From Maritimibacter harenae (GTDB taxonomy: Bacteria; Pseudomonadota; Alphaproteobacteria; Rhodobacterales; Rhodobacteraceae), in contig NZ_WTUX01000019.1 of assembly GCF_009882975.1 (NCBI RefSeq), forward strand, positions 68,645 to 132,644: a stretch of DNA of 64,000 nucleotides, given 5' to 3'. Below the pieces are notes generated by a model. The model did not search any database, was not told where the DNA came from, and saw nothing but the letters and a program-made list of their open reading frames with translations. Each line of letters begins with the position of its first letter. Position 1 is the first letter of the stretch. This document shows positions 1 through 8,108 of this stretch, piece after piece. Both the position numbers and the translations under genes were made by a program.

Positions 1-171
1 AGGCGCTCGTTAAGCTATTGAAAAATTTGCGTTGCCGGACCCCGCGGCTTGAACGGGTATTGAACCCGTTTGACTTTTTGAATTTTGCAAGCTGGGCTAC
101 TCCCGATCTCTTGGGCAAGATGTAGCGTAATCTCGGTTGCTCGCTGAACCTGCTGATCGGGTTAGGTGATA
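1..171. other. Non-coding left edge with one inverted repeat
   Basis: No coding region is supported here. The only structure seen is an inverted repeat with 7-bp arms, AACGGGT at 52-58 and ACCCGTT at 64-70, separated by 5 nt and followed by a short T-run at 75-79. It could be a weak rightward terminator of a gene left of the window; the stem is short and its function is not established. Confidence 0.3.
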
Positions 172-1632
172 TCATCTCTCTTCCAATAGACGAGCCCTCG
201 GCGGCAAGCTAATTTTTCTTAGGGCTTGCGCTTGAGCTCGTCGATCTCGCAAGTGCGCGACGCGCCGCGGGTCTGGAGACCAGCCCAATTGGGGTTCCGC
301 TCCACGCACCTCCTGTCCCAACGCGCGAAACCCAAGCACAGCCGCGCCAACCAGTGTGGGATCGTCTGACCCTGCGCGCAACAGGGGCCGGTCCAGGGTG
401 TCGCTGATCGTGCTGGGCCAACCTGCCAGTCGCGCCCCGCCCCCTCCGAGACAAATTCGGTCAGTAGCCATGCTAGCATCGCTCAAAACGTCGATGCTGT
501 TGGCAAGATCGAAGGCAACGCCTTCTTGGAACCCAGCGAGCAAATCAGGCATGTCGTGGCCCGCATTCAGGCCCAAAACCTTTGCTGTCTCGTCGCGGTC
601 GAACACAGGCGAACCGGAGCCTAGCAGATACGGCAACACGAGCGGTAGTGCACGTTCGCCACCCGAGCTCTGGCGCGACTGCGCTTCCGCGGACGTCTCG
701 CGCAGCCAATCGTCGCGTGGACGTTCCGTTCCGGATAAACGATGCAGCCAGTCAAGAACCGCACCGCCGTTGAAATGGGATGCGAGTGCGAATTTCCCGC
801 CAACGCCATCCAGGTGGTGGGTAAGTTTGCCCACCAATTTCGGCTGCCTCTCGGACAGCGAGGCAAGTATCGTCGCTGCGGTTCCGATTGTAATCGCAGC
901 GTCACATGACGCGCCCAGACCGACTCCAATCGCGGCCGCGCCCATGTCCCCCGTCCCTGTGACAAGCGGAACTCCTGCCAATAGGTCAAGGCGTCGAGCC
1001 CAGTCGCCATTCAGCACCCCGTCAAATGCATCGGCGCGCTGCACCTCCGGCAGAGCGCCGTCGATAAGGCCCGCGCCGCTCACGAGCTCCGCAGAATATG
1101 CGCCGGTGTCGAGGTCGAGAAGCAGGAAATTGGCCATGTCCCCAGGGTCGGTGACGAAGCCGCCGCCCATCTCGACCCGGAGGAAGTCTTTGGGCGACAA
1201 CACCGTGGCAAGTTTTTCCAGTTCGACCTCGGACGCAGCGTGCAAGATTTTGGCTCGTGCAAAATGGGTGCCATCAAAATTGCCTGAAAGCGTCGCGATG
1301 GACGGATCGTTCGACAGATATGGAGTGCATTGCGTGTCGGCCAACGTGCGCACGGTCGCGAGCGGTCTACATTCTGCGTCCACGAGGATGGGTGCGCTCA
1401 TATGCCCTGCAAAACTAATCGCATCTACCGGGCCTCCTGCGGCTTCGACTGCTGCCGGGGCGGCCTTCGCCAGTGCTGAGATCCAATCTCGGGGCGATTG
1501 TTCCGCGACGCCTGCTTTGGGTCGTGCGGTCGCCACCGGGGCGCTTTTTCGCGAGAGGACCGTAAGGTTTTCGTCAATGACACCCGCCTTCAGCGACCCA
1601 GTTCCAAGGTCGATGGCCAAAACCCGAGGCAT
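172..1632 (-). CDS. FGGY-family carbohydrate kinase (substrate unknown)
   Basis: A 486-residue protein of normal FGGY length that should transfer phosphate from ATP to a sugar, polyol or sugar acid in the cytoplasm. The N-terminal phosphate-binding motif DLGTGS (residues 8-13), the GTGDMG loop with the likely catalytic Asp229, and the glycine-rich adenosine-site motif GGGGAR (396-401) are all present. The gene follows the phosphotriesterase-family gene on the same strand with only 3 nt between them, so the two are surely co-transcribed. It is distant from the second FGGY kinase of the cluster (10053-11525), so the two probably act on different intermediates. FGGY members phosphorylate xylulose, ribulose, gluconate, glycerol, erythritol and others, and sequence reading alone does not pick one. 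Family assignment is firm; substrate is open. Confidence 0.9.
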   Translation of the reverse strand: MPRVLAIDLGTGSLKAGVIDENLTVLSRKSAPVATARPKAGVAEQSPRDWISALAKAAPAAVEAAGGPVDAISFAGHMSAPILVDAECRPLATVRTLADTQCTPYLSNDPSIATLSGNFDGTHFARAKILHAASEVELEKLATVLSPKDFLRVEMGGGFVTDPGDMANFLLLDLDTGAYSAELVSGAGLIDGALPEVQRADAFDGVLNGDWARRLDLLAGVPLVTGTGDMGAAAIGVGLGASCDAAITIGTAATILASLSERQPKLVGKLTHHLDGVGGKFALASHFNGGAVLDWLHRLSGTERPRDDWLRETSAEAQSRQSSGGERALPLVLPYLLGSGSPVFDRDETAKVLGLNAGHDMPDLLAGFQEGVAFDLANSIDVLSDASMATDRICLGGGGARLAGWPSTISDTLDRPLLRAGSDDPTLVGAAVLGFRALGQEVRGAEPQLGWSPDPRRVAHLRDRRAQAQALRKISLPPRARLLEER

Positions 1633-1635
1633 CGT

Positions 1636-2613
1636 TCAGCCCTTCCGAAACGCGAAGGCTGATTGTGGATTCACGACGAAGAACTTGTGCAAAAGCGCAT
1701 CTCCGTCGAAGCCGGCCTCGCCAGCCTCCTCGATGAAGCGTGGGCGCCATTTGTCAAGAATGAATCCCATGCCAAGTCCGCCCTCGCCGTAGTTCGCGAA
1801 CATGGTGCGGCGTGCAATATCGCCGCCGATCATGATCTGGTCCTCATGTCCCCAGCGCACAAGATCGAGAATGCAGCGAGTGCGCACGTCCTCGGAATGA
1901 TATTTTGCCCGCGTGATCCCGTCGAACGACAGGAAGGCTCCGCTCTGTGCAACCTTGCGATGGGTCCACGGATCGGGGTTTCGGTCCAGATGTGCGATTG
2001 TGAGGTGACGCGGATCCACACCCTCGTCGTGCACGATATCGAGTTGTTCAAGCGGCATTGTGCCCAGTTCGGTGTGCGAATGTATCGGTGCGCCGGTTTC
2101 CTTGTGCGCGTCGAGCACGCCGCGCATGATCTTGATCTCGCTTTCATTCATCGTGTTATAACCGGTGCCGAACTTGACTACGCCGCCGCGAATGTCGGTG
2201 CCATCCATGCCCTCTTCGACCTCGCGTGTGACATGGGCGCGAATATCGTTTCGCGACATGGAGTCGATCCAGTGCTGGAACGTGATGTCGCGGCCGGGAA
2301 TCGTCGCAGACCACATGATCGATTTGTTGAAACCTGCCGTCGCGATGACCGTTACGCCGGCCTGGTTCGCGATGCGTTTGACTACACCAACGTCGCGCCC
2401 GTAATCGATCGCGGTCGCGTCGTAGATGGTCGTTCCACCCGCCCCCTTGAACAGGTCAAGTTCAGCCTTGGACGCCTCTGGGCTGTCGAGAAGAAAATCG
2501 GTTTGACCTTTCTCCTTCCACAACGCCGGAACGCAGTAGATGTGGTCGTGGCAATACACTGTTCCAAGTTCCGTTACGTCAATATCGCCATTTACTGTGC
2601 GCGCGAAGGCCAT
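1636..2613 (-). CDS. Phosphotriesterase-family metal-dependent hydrolase (probable lactonase)
   Basis: A 325-residue amidohydrolase-fold protein of the phosphotriesterase-related group (COG1735). The binuclear metal ligands are visible: His22 and His24 in YCHDHIY, Lys147 (usual carboxylated bridging Lys), His180, His208 in TIAHLDRN and Asp265 in GGDIARR. Characterised COG1735 relatives hydrolyse sugar lactones and phosphorylated sugar lactones, so lactonase activity on the cluster's sugar is the likely role (inference). The frame stays open 20 codons further upstream, but the ATG at 2613 has a good GGGAGAA ribosome site and begins MAFARTVNGD, parallel to MGNIRTVNGD of the paralogue at 2764. 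It heads the leftward two-gene unit with the FGGY kinase and is divergent from its own paralogue. Confidence 0.85.
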   Translation of the reverse strand: MAFARTVNGDIDVTELGTVYCHDHIYCVPALWKEKGQTDFLLDSPEASKAELDLFKGAGGTTIYDATAIDYGRDVGVVKRIANQAGVTVIATAGFNKSIMWSATIPGRDITFQHWIDSMSRNDIRAHVTREVEEGMDGTDIRGGVVKFGTGYNTMNESEIKIMRGVLDAHKETGAPIHSHTELGTMPLEQLDIVHDEGVDPRHLTIAHLDRNPDPWTHRKVAQSGAFLSFDGITRAKYHSEDVRTRCILDLVRWGHEDQIMIGGDIARRTMFANYGEGGLGMGFILDKWRPRFIEEAGEAGFDGDALLHKFFVVNPQSAFAFRKG

Positions 2614-2763
2614 TGCGTTCTCCCTGCTTATACGGAAAAAATTTCCAAAAAAGATTATCATAAAAATAAGCAAATTGTAAGATCAAAATCAATTTAAGAA
2701 AAAAATTGCAATCCAATGGAGAGCTTGATAGCGTCGCTTGGATTCACATGGAAGGAGCGCCGC
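2614..2763. promoter_or_regulatory. Divergent AT-rich promoter with candidate RpiR operator
   Basis: This strip separates the two phosphotriesterase-family genes and is strongly AT-rich. For the leftward gene a plausible -35 TTGATC (complement of 2681-2686) and -10 TATGAT (complement of 2657-2662) are 18 bp apart. Just downstream of that -10 lies the near-palindrome GGAAAAAATTTCC (2634-2646). An 11-of-13 match, GAAAATAATTTCC, occurs at 5328-5340 before the ABC-transporter operon. Both are followed by an A-rich run. A shared operator for the RpiR regulator at 4464 is the simplest reading. Confidence 0.5.
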
Positions 2764-3678
2764 ATGGGCAACATCCGCACGGTCAACGGAGACATTCCCG
2801 CCGACGGGCTTGGCCTGATCTATAGCCACGAACATCTGATCACTTTTCCGCCTGACGTGCAGAAGGATCGTGACCTTGAGCTTTCCAGCTACGAATGCTC
2901 ACTCCAGGAGCTCAAGACGTTTCGGGACGTGGGCGGAACACTTCTTGTCGAGGCGACGACGCTTGATTACGGGCGCGACCCAGCGCAGATGGCGCGCATG
3001 TCTCGCGAGGCCGGCGTGCCTGTGGTGGCCGTCTCGGGCTTCAACAAGGCGGCGTATTTCCCGCTCTGGGTCGAGACCACTCCGGTCAATGAGATCGCCG
3101 ATAAACTCATCCGCGACGTGATCGATGGTATGGACGGCGGACCGCACAAGGCAGGTCATCTAAAGTCCGGGGGGAGCTACAACTTCATCCATCCGCTTGA
3201 AGAAAAGACCACCCGCGCCGTGGGCCGCGCCCATCGCGAGACGGGCGCGCCGATTTGGCTGCATACCGAGGCGGGCACGATGGGCAACGAAATGCTCGAT
3301 ATCCTTGAGAGCGAGGGCGTCGACCTGGCCAATGTCGTAGTGGGGCACTGCGACCGAAACGCCGACCCCTATTATCACAAGGGCCTGGCCGATCGCGGCG
3401 CACACGTCCAGTTCGACGGCGTCAGCAAGGTGAAATACTACCCGGACAGTAGCCGCATCGCGTGCATCAAGGCGATGCTCGAGGCCGGACACGGCAAACG
3501 GCTTCTGATTTCAGGCGATATGGGGCGCGCGGCCTATCTTGCGGGATACGGGGGCGGTCCGGGTTTTGCCTTCATCGCCACGAAGTTCATTCCGCGCATG
3601 CGCGACGAAGGCATCCCCGAGGATGCGATCGAGCAAATCTTCCAAAAGACGCCCGCCGCGTGGCTGGCCAAATTCTAA
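2764..3678 (+). CDS. Phosphotriesterase-family metal-dependent hydrolase, second paralogue (probable lactonase)
   Basis: A 304-residue paralogue of the protein at 1636-2613, same fold and ligand set: His22 and His24 in YSHEHL, Lys134 in HLKSGG, His167, His195 in VGHCDRN and Asp252 in ISGDMGR. An upstream in-frame start at 2716 exists but has no ribosome site; the ATG at 2764 follows GGAAGGAG and gives an N-terminus matching the paralogue. It opens the rightward unit with the creatininase-family gene 11 nt downstream. Having two divergent lactonase-type enzymes in one cluster suggests either two ring forms of one substrate or sequential hydrolysis before and after phosphorylation. Substrate unknown. 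Confidence 0.85.
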   Translation: MGNIRTVNGDIPADGLGLIYSHEHLITFPPDVQKDRDLELSSYECSLQELKTFRDVGGTLLVEATTLDYGRDPAQMARMSREAGVPVVAVSGFNKAAYFPLWVETTPVNEIADKLIRDVIDGMDGGPHKAGHLKSGGSYNFIHPLEEKTTRAVGRAHRETGAPIWLHTEAGTMGNEMLDILESEGVDLANVVVGHCDRNADPYYHKGLADRGAHVQFDGVSKVKYYPDSSRIACIKAMLEAGHGKRLLISGDMGRAAYLAGYGGGPGFAFIATKFIPRMRDEGIPEDAIEQIFQKTPAAWLAKF

Positions 3679-3689
3679 TCGGACCTGCC

Positions 3690-4430
3690 ATGACCGTTGA
3701 AGCTCAGTATCTCTCGCGCGATGCCTTTGAAGAGCGTATCGCAAAATGCCCTGTCGCAATCCTTCCGCTTGGCGCGACCGAACAGCACGGGCACCATCTG
3801 CCGCTCGGCACCGACACCATTTTGGCGAATTTCTTCGCAAAACGTATCGCAGAAGCGACGGGCGCGACCGTCCTGCCGCCGATGCCCTACGGTTATTCGT
3901 GGGTCTGGCGTGACGATGCGGGTAGCGTCACGCTTGATCAGAAGGCAATGGAAGATGTGATCTGCAATGTTGCCGAAAGCATGGCGCGCGCCGGGGTCAA
4001 GCATCTCGTGCTCGTCAACGGACACGAAGCCAACTCGGCCACAATGAAATACGCATCTCGCAGGATGTGGGACCATCCTGACATCGATGTCTGGCGTTTG
4101 TTTTATCCTAATCTTTCAGAAGAACTGAAAGCCCATTGCGACAGTCCGACGTGGCACGGAATCGTTCACGCGTGTGAATTCGAGACCTCGCTAATGCTCG
4201 CCGTGGCCCCCGAGACAGTCGATATGGACAAGGCGGTGGCTGAATACCCCGAGCGCGATCCGGCGTATTTCTACGGCGGCCGCCCGATGGGGGAGCTGTC
4301 GGAAAGCGGAGTATTCGGAGACGCGACGAAAGCCACGGTCGAGAAGGGGGAGGCCATGGTCGACGTGTTCACCGATCACATGGTCGACATGGTCCGCGGT
4401 ATTTGCGCCAGAGTCGATGCGGGACGATAG
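3690..4430 (+). CDS. Creatininase-family hydrolase
   Basis: A 246-residue cytosolic metalloenzyme of the creatinine amidohydrolase superfamily. The signature LPLGATEQHGHHLPLGTD (residues 25-42) supplies Glu31, His33 and Asp42; His112 and Glu163 (HACEFETS) complete the two-metal site. The usual NGHGGN motif reads NGHEAN (110-115), a change at the active-site rim. Besides creatininase, this superfamily contains mycofactocin peptidase MftE, an archaeal riboflavin-pathway hydrolase and IolN, which opens the diketo-inositol ring. In a sugar cluster an IolN-like or lactone/diketone ring-opening role is more likely than creatinine use (inference). The ATG at 3690 is 11 nt after the preceding stop; longer in-frame extensions overlap that gene and were not used. 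Confidence 0.8.
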   Translation: MTVEAQYLSRDAFEERIAKCPVAILPLGATEQHGHHLPLGTDTILANFFAKRIAEATGATVLPPMPYGYSWVWRDDAGSVTLDQKAMEDVICNVAESMARAGVKHLVLVNGHEANSATMKYASRRMWDHPDIDVWRLFYPNLSEELKAHCDSPTWHGIVHACEFETSLMLAVAPETVDMDKAVAEYPERDPAYFYGGRPMGELSESGVFGDATKATVEKGEAMVDVFTDHMVDMVRGICARVDAGR

Positions 4431-4463
4431 TGGCGTAATCAAAGCGAATTGGAGGGCGCGCCC

Positions 4464-5357
4464 GTGAACGATATCTTTAGCCGCATCGGCGCGATGCTCC
4501 CCGACCTCAAGCGTGCCGAGCGCAGGATTGCGGAGCTAATCCTGTCCGATGTTGACGTGGTGCTGAGAGGTTCGATCACGGAAGTCGCGGATGCTGCGTC
4601 GGTCTCCGCGTCGTCGATCACGCGGTTTTCACGGATGCTCGGGGTCGACGGGTTTAAGGATCTTAAGCTTTCCATCGCCCAGGCGCGTTCTGCTCAAAGT
4701 CCGTTCGCCCACCAATCCGTGCAGGAGCTCGATCAACGCGCGATTTCGGGCGGTCAGCTCGAAGAGATGTATCTGCAACAGATCACCGCGTCGCTGCGTT
4801 CGACCTACGCCTCGCTCGATGCGATCGCTCTCACAGACGCGATCGCCGCGCTACGGTCGGCTCGAAGGGTGAGGTTTTTTGGGGTCGCGGTTTCTGGCCT
4901 CATGGCGGAGGAGGCTGCGATGCGATTGATGCGGCTCGGCCTCGACGCGAGCTATGTCGGTGATAGCCATTTTCGCCGCATTGCTTCGACACTCCTCGGA
5001 CCTGACGACGTGGCGGTGGTGGTGTCCCATACCGGTAGGTCACAAGAAACGGTAGAGGCTGCCGAGATCGCCCGTGGGGCCGGCGCGACGGTCATCGGGT
5101 TGAGTGCGCCGCACAACCCGCTCACCCAATATTGCGACATTTTGATCGGCGTTTCGGTCTACGAAGAGATCGATATTTACACGCCATCGATCTCACATTT
5201 TTCCTACCACTACGTGTTTGGCCTCATAGCCTTTCACATCGGTCAGTCAGCGGGACTGGATCGCTCGGAGCTTCTCGAGAAGATCAAAAGTGGACTCGCA
5301 TGGGGTCAAATCCAATCTGCCGAAAAAGAAAATAATTTCCAAAAAGAAAATCGATGA
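4464..5357 (+). CDS. MurR/RpiR-family transcriptional regulator (HTH + SIS)
   Basis: A 297-residue regulator: an N-terminal winged HTH of the RpiR type (about residues 1-77, including the segment SITEVADAASVSASSITRFS) followed by a SIS phosphosugar-binding domain (about 125-250). Members sense phosphorylated sugars and usually repress the adjacent catabolic genes. Start chosen at GTG 4464 because GGAGGG lies 7 nt upstream; a TTG at 4449 in the same frame would swallow that ribosome site. The gene is 33 nt after the creatininase-family gene and just before the ABC-importer promoter. Candidate operators are at 2634-2646 and 5328-5340, the second inside its own 3' end. Confidence 0.88.
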   Translation: MNDIFSRIGAMLPDLKRAERRIAELILSDVDVVLRGSITEVADAASVSASSITRFSRMLGVDGFKDLKLSIAQARSAQSPFAHQSVQELDQRAISGGQLEEMYLQQITASLRSTYASLDAIALTDAIAALRSARRVRFFGVAVSGLMAEEAAMRLMRLGLDASYVGDSHFRRIASTLLGPDDVAVVVSHTGRSQETVEAAEIARGAGATVIGLSAPHNPLTQYCDILIGVSVYEEIDIYTPSISHFSYHYVFGLIAFHIGQSAGLDRSELLEKIKSGLAWGQIQSAEKENNFQKENR

Positions 5358-5457
5358 AATTCAATGTCTTAATTAAAAATTTTGGCTTTTGGGAAAACTT
5401 TACAAAGCTTGAATTCTTGCTAACGTGAGGCATGACAACAGGAACCCGAGGTTAAAA
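5328..5457 (+). promoter_or_regulatory. Promoter region of the sugar ABC operon with candidate RpiR site
   Basis: The stretch runs from the last codons of the RpiR gene to the start of the substrate-binding protein gene. GAAAATAATTTCC (5328-5340) resembles the palindrome at 2634-2646. A plausible promoter is TTTACA (5399-5404), 16 bp, TAACGT (5421-5426). The region is AT-rich compared with its surroundings. The promoter boxes are read by eye and are tentative. Confidence 0.4.
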
Positions 5458-6531
5458 ATGCTTACAAGATTTCATTCGGCGCTTGCCGCGCTGCTGCTCT
5501 CGACCAGCACGCTTGCAGCACAGGACATCACCCTCCATTCAGACATCGGCCCGGCCGAGGATGCTGAGGTGGTCGATGTCTCGAAATATGAATCCAAGCG
5601 CGACGGCTCATACATCGTCGGCTTTTCAAATGTGGCGGTGATCAACAGTTGGACCGCCCAATTGGTGGAAGAAGCCAACTACCGTGCCAGCACGCTACCG
5701 CAAATCGAGCGCTACATCGTCACCGATGCGAACAACGACCCGTCCAAACAGGTGTCGGATGTTGAGGACATGCTGGCTCAGGGTGCTGACGCCATCGTTA
5801 TCAACCCTGCCAACCCCGTAGCCCTGGTGCCCGTGCTTGAACGCGCCTACGAGGATGGAGTGGTCGTCATCGTGGTGACCGCAGACGCGAACACTGACAA
5901 GGTGACCGCCAAGATCATGGCCGATCAAGTCAAGTTCGGAACCGACGGTGGCGAGTTTCTCGTCGACGCGATGGGAGGGGAAGGCAACGTGATCGCGCTT
6001 CGGGGTATTGCGGGTCTTTCGGTTGACGACGACCGCTTTAATGGTGCTGCGGACGTGATCGGTGAGAACCCCGATATGGAGATCATCGCCGAGGAATACG
6101 CTTCGTGGTCCTACGATCAAGCCCGGCAGGCTTGTGAAAGCCTTGCGCTCGCTCACCCCCAAATCGATGGCGTTTGGTCTTCAGGCGGCGCCATGACGCA
6201 AGCCTGCGTCGAAGTGTTTAACGAGTTCGGTCGCGATCTTGTTCCGATGACCGGGGAAGCCAATAACGGTTTCTTCCGCACATGGAAAGAAAACCAGGAT
6301 GCGGGTTTCGATTCAATCGCGCCGCAAAATCCGACTTGGGCCGTGGGAGAAGGGATTGCGCTGGCCGTCGCGATCCTGGAAGGACAAGAAGTCTATGACT
6401 ATTACGCCGTGACCGCAGACCCCTACACCGCTGCCGATTTGGACGAGCTTTACCGCCCGGATCTCAACGACAGTTACTGGGTCGGGTCAACGCTGCCGGA
6501 AGAAAAGCTGCAAGAGCTATTCGGTAACTGA
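5458..6531 (+). CDS. Sugar ABC transporter periplasmic substrate-binding protein
   Basis: A 357-residue periplasmic binding protein of the ribose/autoinducer-2 (Peripla_BP_4, type I) fold. The N-terminus MLTRFHSALAALLLSTSTLA is a clear Sec signal peptide with cleavage expected near LAAQ. Family features include the opening strand YIVGFSNVAVINSW, the segment DVEDMLAQGADAIVINPANP (about 98-117) and the hinge-proximal DGVWSSGGAMTQAC. ATG 5458 is preceded by CGAGG; an upstream GTG (5425) in frame would precede the ribosome site. It is the first gene of the importer operon and is followed by a 10-bp stem hairpin before the ATPase gene. The ligand is unknown; a pentose, polyol or sugar lactone would fit the neighbours. 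Confidence 0.88.
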   Translation: MLTRFHSALAALLLSTSTLAAQDITLHSDIGPAEDAEVVDVSKYESKRDGSYIVGFSNVAVINSWTAQLVEEANYRASTLPQIERYIVTDANNDPSKQVSDVEDMLAQGADAIVINPANPVALVPVLERAYEDGVVVIVVTADANTDKVTAKIMADQVKFGTDGGEFLVDAMGGEGNVIALRGIAGLSVDDDRFNGAADVIGENPDMEIIAEEYASWSYDQARQACESLALAHPQIDGVWSSGGAMTQACVEVFNEFGRDLVPMTGEANNGFFRTWKENQDAGFDSIAPQNPTWAVGEGIALAVAILEGQEVYDYYAVTADPYTAADLDELYRPDLNDSYWVGSTLPEEKLQELFGN

Positions 6532-6544
6532 ATACTACTCACGG

Positions 6545-6576
6545 ACAAGGGCGCTTGGCAGGCTTCGTGCCCTTGT
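6545..6576 (+). other. Intercistronic hairpin after the binding-protein gene
   Basis: ACAAGGGCGC (6545-6554) pairs with GTGCCCTTGT (6567-6576) over a 12-nt loop, with one G-U pair. It lies 13 nt after the binding-protein stop and has no T-run, so a 3'-stabilising or partially attenuating structure that raises binding-protein mRNA over the membrane genes is likely. The same arrangement follows the two other binding-protein genes of this window. Confidence 0.5.
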
Positions 6577-6614
6577 TCCGCCATAACTCCCGAATATTCA
6601 GCTTGCAGGACCCC

Positions 6615-8108
6615 ATGACCACTACAAAAACGATCCTGGTTACCGATCTCTACAAGACCTTCGGCTCGACCCAGGCGCTTGCGGACATGCGGCTCGAAGG
6701 ACGCGCCGGCGAAATTCACGCGGTTATGGGGGAGAATGGTGCCGGAAAATCGACGCTCATGAAGGTTCTGTCAGGTGTGCATCGGCTCGATTCCGGCAAT
6801 ATCGAGCTTGAAGGACGTTCTGTCTCCTTTGCGACGCCGCGAGCGGCGCAGGAAGCCGGAATATCTACCATCTTCCAAGAGTTTTCCCTCTTACCCAACC
6901 TGTCGGTGATGGAGAACCTCTTTCTGGGCAAGCATGACCTTCCCTCGAGCGCCCAACGTGCCCGCAGCGTAGAGCTGCTGGGGCGCTTGAACCTCGATTT
7001 CCCGCCCGAGCGCGTGGTGGAATCACTCAGCGTCGGCCAACAGCAATTGATCGAAATCGCAAAAGGTTTGCTGTCGGATGCGAAAGTATTCATATTCGAC
7101 GAGCCCACCGCAGCTCTCGCCGCGCAGGAAGTTGAAACGCTGTTCGGACTAATCCGCGATCTTGCCGCGGCCGGCAAGACCGTCTTCTACGTTTCCCACC
7201 GAATGCCGGAAGTCTTCGCGCTCTGCGACCGCATAACGGTGATGAAAGACGGCCGATACGTCACCACGTTCGATACTACGGATACGGATCATGACGAGGT
7301 AGTTGAAAGCATGGTCGGCCGCCCGCTCGAAGAGCTTTTCGCTCCTCGGGCCAAAAAAATTGGCCACTGTCTTCTTCATGCCGACGAGTTGCAGGGCGAC
7401 AGACTTTCGGCCCCGCTCTCGCTTGAACTGCACGCGGGCGAGATCGTCGGGCTGTCCGGTCTCGAAGGCCAGGGCCAGCAAGATCTCATGCGTCTGCTTG
7501 CGGGTTTCACACCTGCGAAAGGTGGCACGCTGTGCCTACGCGACAGCCGGGTCGAACAACAGAATGCGCGACGTCGCATCGCGATGGGTCTTGGGTTCGT
7601 TCCTGAAGGTCGCAAGGACGACGGGCTCTTCCCGTCGCTTTCGATCCTTGCGAATATGGAAACCGGCTCCGCCGCTCCGCGCCACGTTGGCGCCTGGTTC
7701 AAAGAGCCCCGCGCGCTCGTCGCTGATGTGATGCGTCGCCTTGCTGTCAAGGCCGAAGGCGTTGACCAAAACGTTATGCAACTTTCCGGCGGCAACCAGC
7801 AGAAGGTCGTGCTTGGCCGTTGGCTAGCAGCGGGTTCTCGTGTGCTCTTGTGCGAGGAGCCCACGCGCGGCGTCGATGTGGGCGCAAAACGCGAAATCTA
7901 CCAGCGCCTTCGCGACTTCGCCGAGACGGGCGGCACCGTCTTGGTGTCATCTTGCGAGATGCCCGAGCTTATCGGGTTGTGTGATCGAATCCTCGTGATG
8001 CGCGAAGGCCGGATCGCAACCGAAATGCCTGCGACCCTTGCCACCGAAACCAATCTACTGGCCGCAGCGATCCCCGGTCAGCCCGTCCCAGCGGAGATTG
8101 ATGCATGA
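6615..8108 (+). CDS. Sugar ABC transporter ATP-binding protein (tandem ATPase domains)
   Basis: A 497-residue CUT2-type (RbsA/XylG/MglA-like) ATPase with two nucleotide-binding domains. Domain 1 has Walker A GENGAGKST (39-47), the signature LSVGQQQ and Walker B FDEPTAAL. Domain 2 has the degenerate Walker A typical of this class (GLEGQGQQD), the signature LSGGNQQKVVLGRW and EEPTRGVDVGAK. It energises import through the two permeases that follow and overlaps the first by an ATGA junction. ATG 6615 was taken because AGGA sits just upstream and the protein begins in register with family members; an in-frame TTG at 6555 lies inside the preceding hairpin. Confidence 0.9.
   Translation: MTTTKTILVTDLYKTFGSTQALADMRLEGRAGEIHAVMGENGAGKSTLMKVLSGVHRLDSGNIELEGRSVSFATPRAAQEAGISTIFQEFSLLPNLSVMENLFLGKHDLPSSAQRARSVELLGRLNLDFPPERVVESLSVGQQQLIEIAKGLLSDAKVFIFDEPTAALAAQEVETLFGLIRDLAAAGKTVFYVSHRMPEVFALCDRITVMKDGRYVTTFDTTDTDHDEVVESMVGRPLEELFAPRAKKIGHCLLHADELQGDRLSAPLSLELHAGEIVGLSGLEGQGQQDLMRLLAGFTPAKGGTLCLRDSRVEQQNARRRIAMGLGFVPEGRKDDGLFPSLSILANMETGSAAPRHVGAWFKEPRALVADVMRRLAVKAEGVDQNVMQLSGGNQQKVVLGRWLAAGSRVLLCEEPTRGVDVGAKREIYQRLRDFAETGGTVLVSSCEMPELIGLCDRILVMREGRIATEMPATLATETNLLAAAIPGQPVPAEIDA

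Noticed and set aside
356-1792. Long plus-strand open frame opposite the first FGGY kinase
   Set aside because: It is the antisense shadow of a clear FGGY gene; its product is Ser/Arg/Pro-rich with no family motif.
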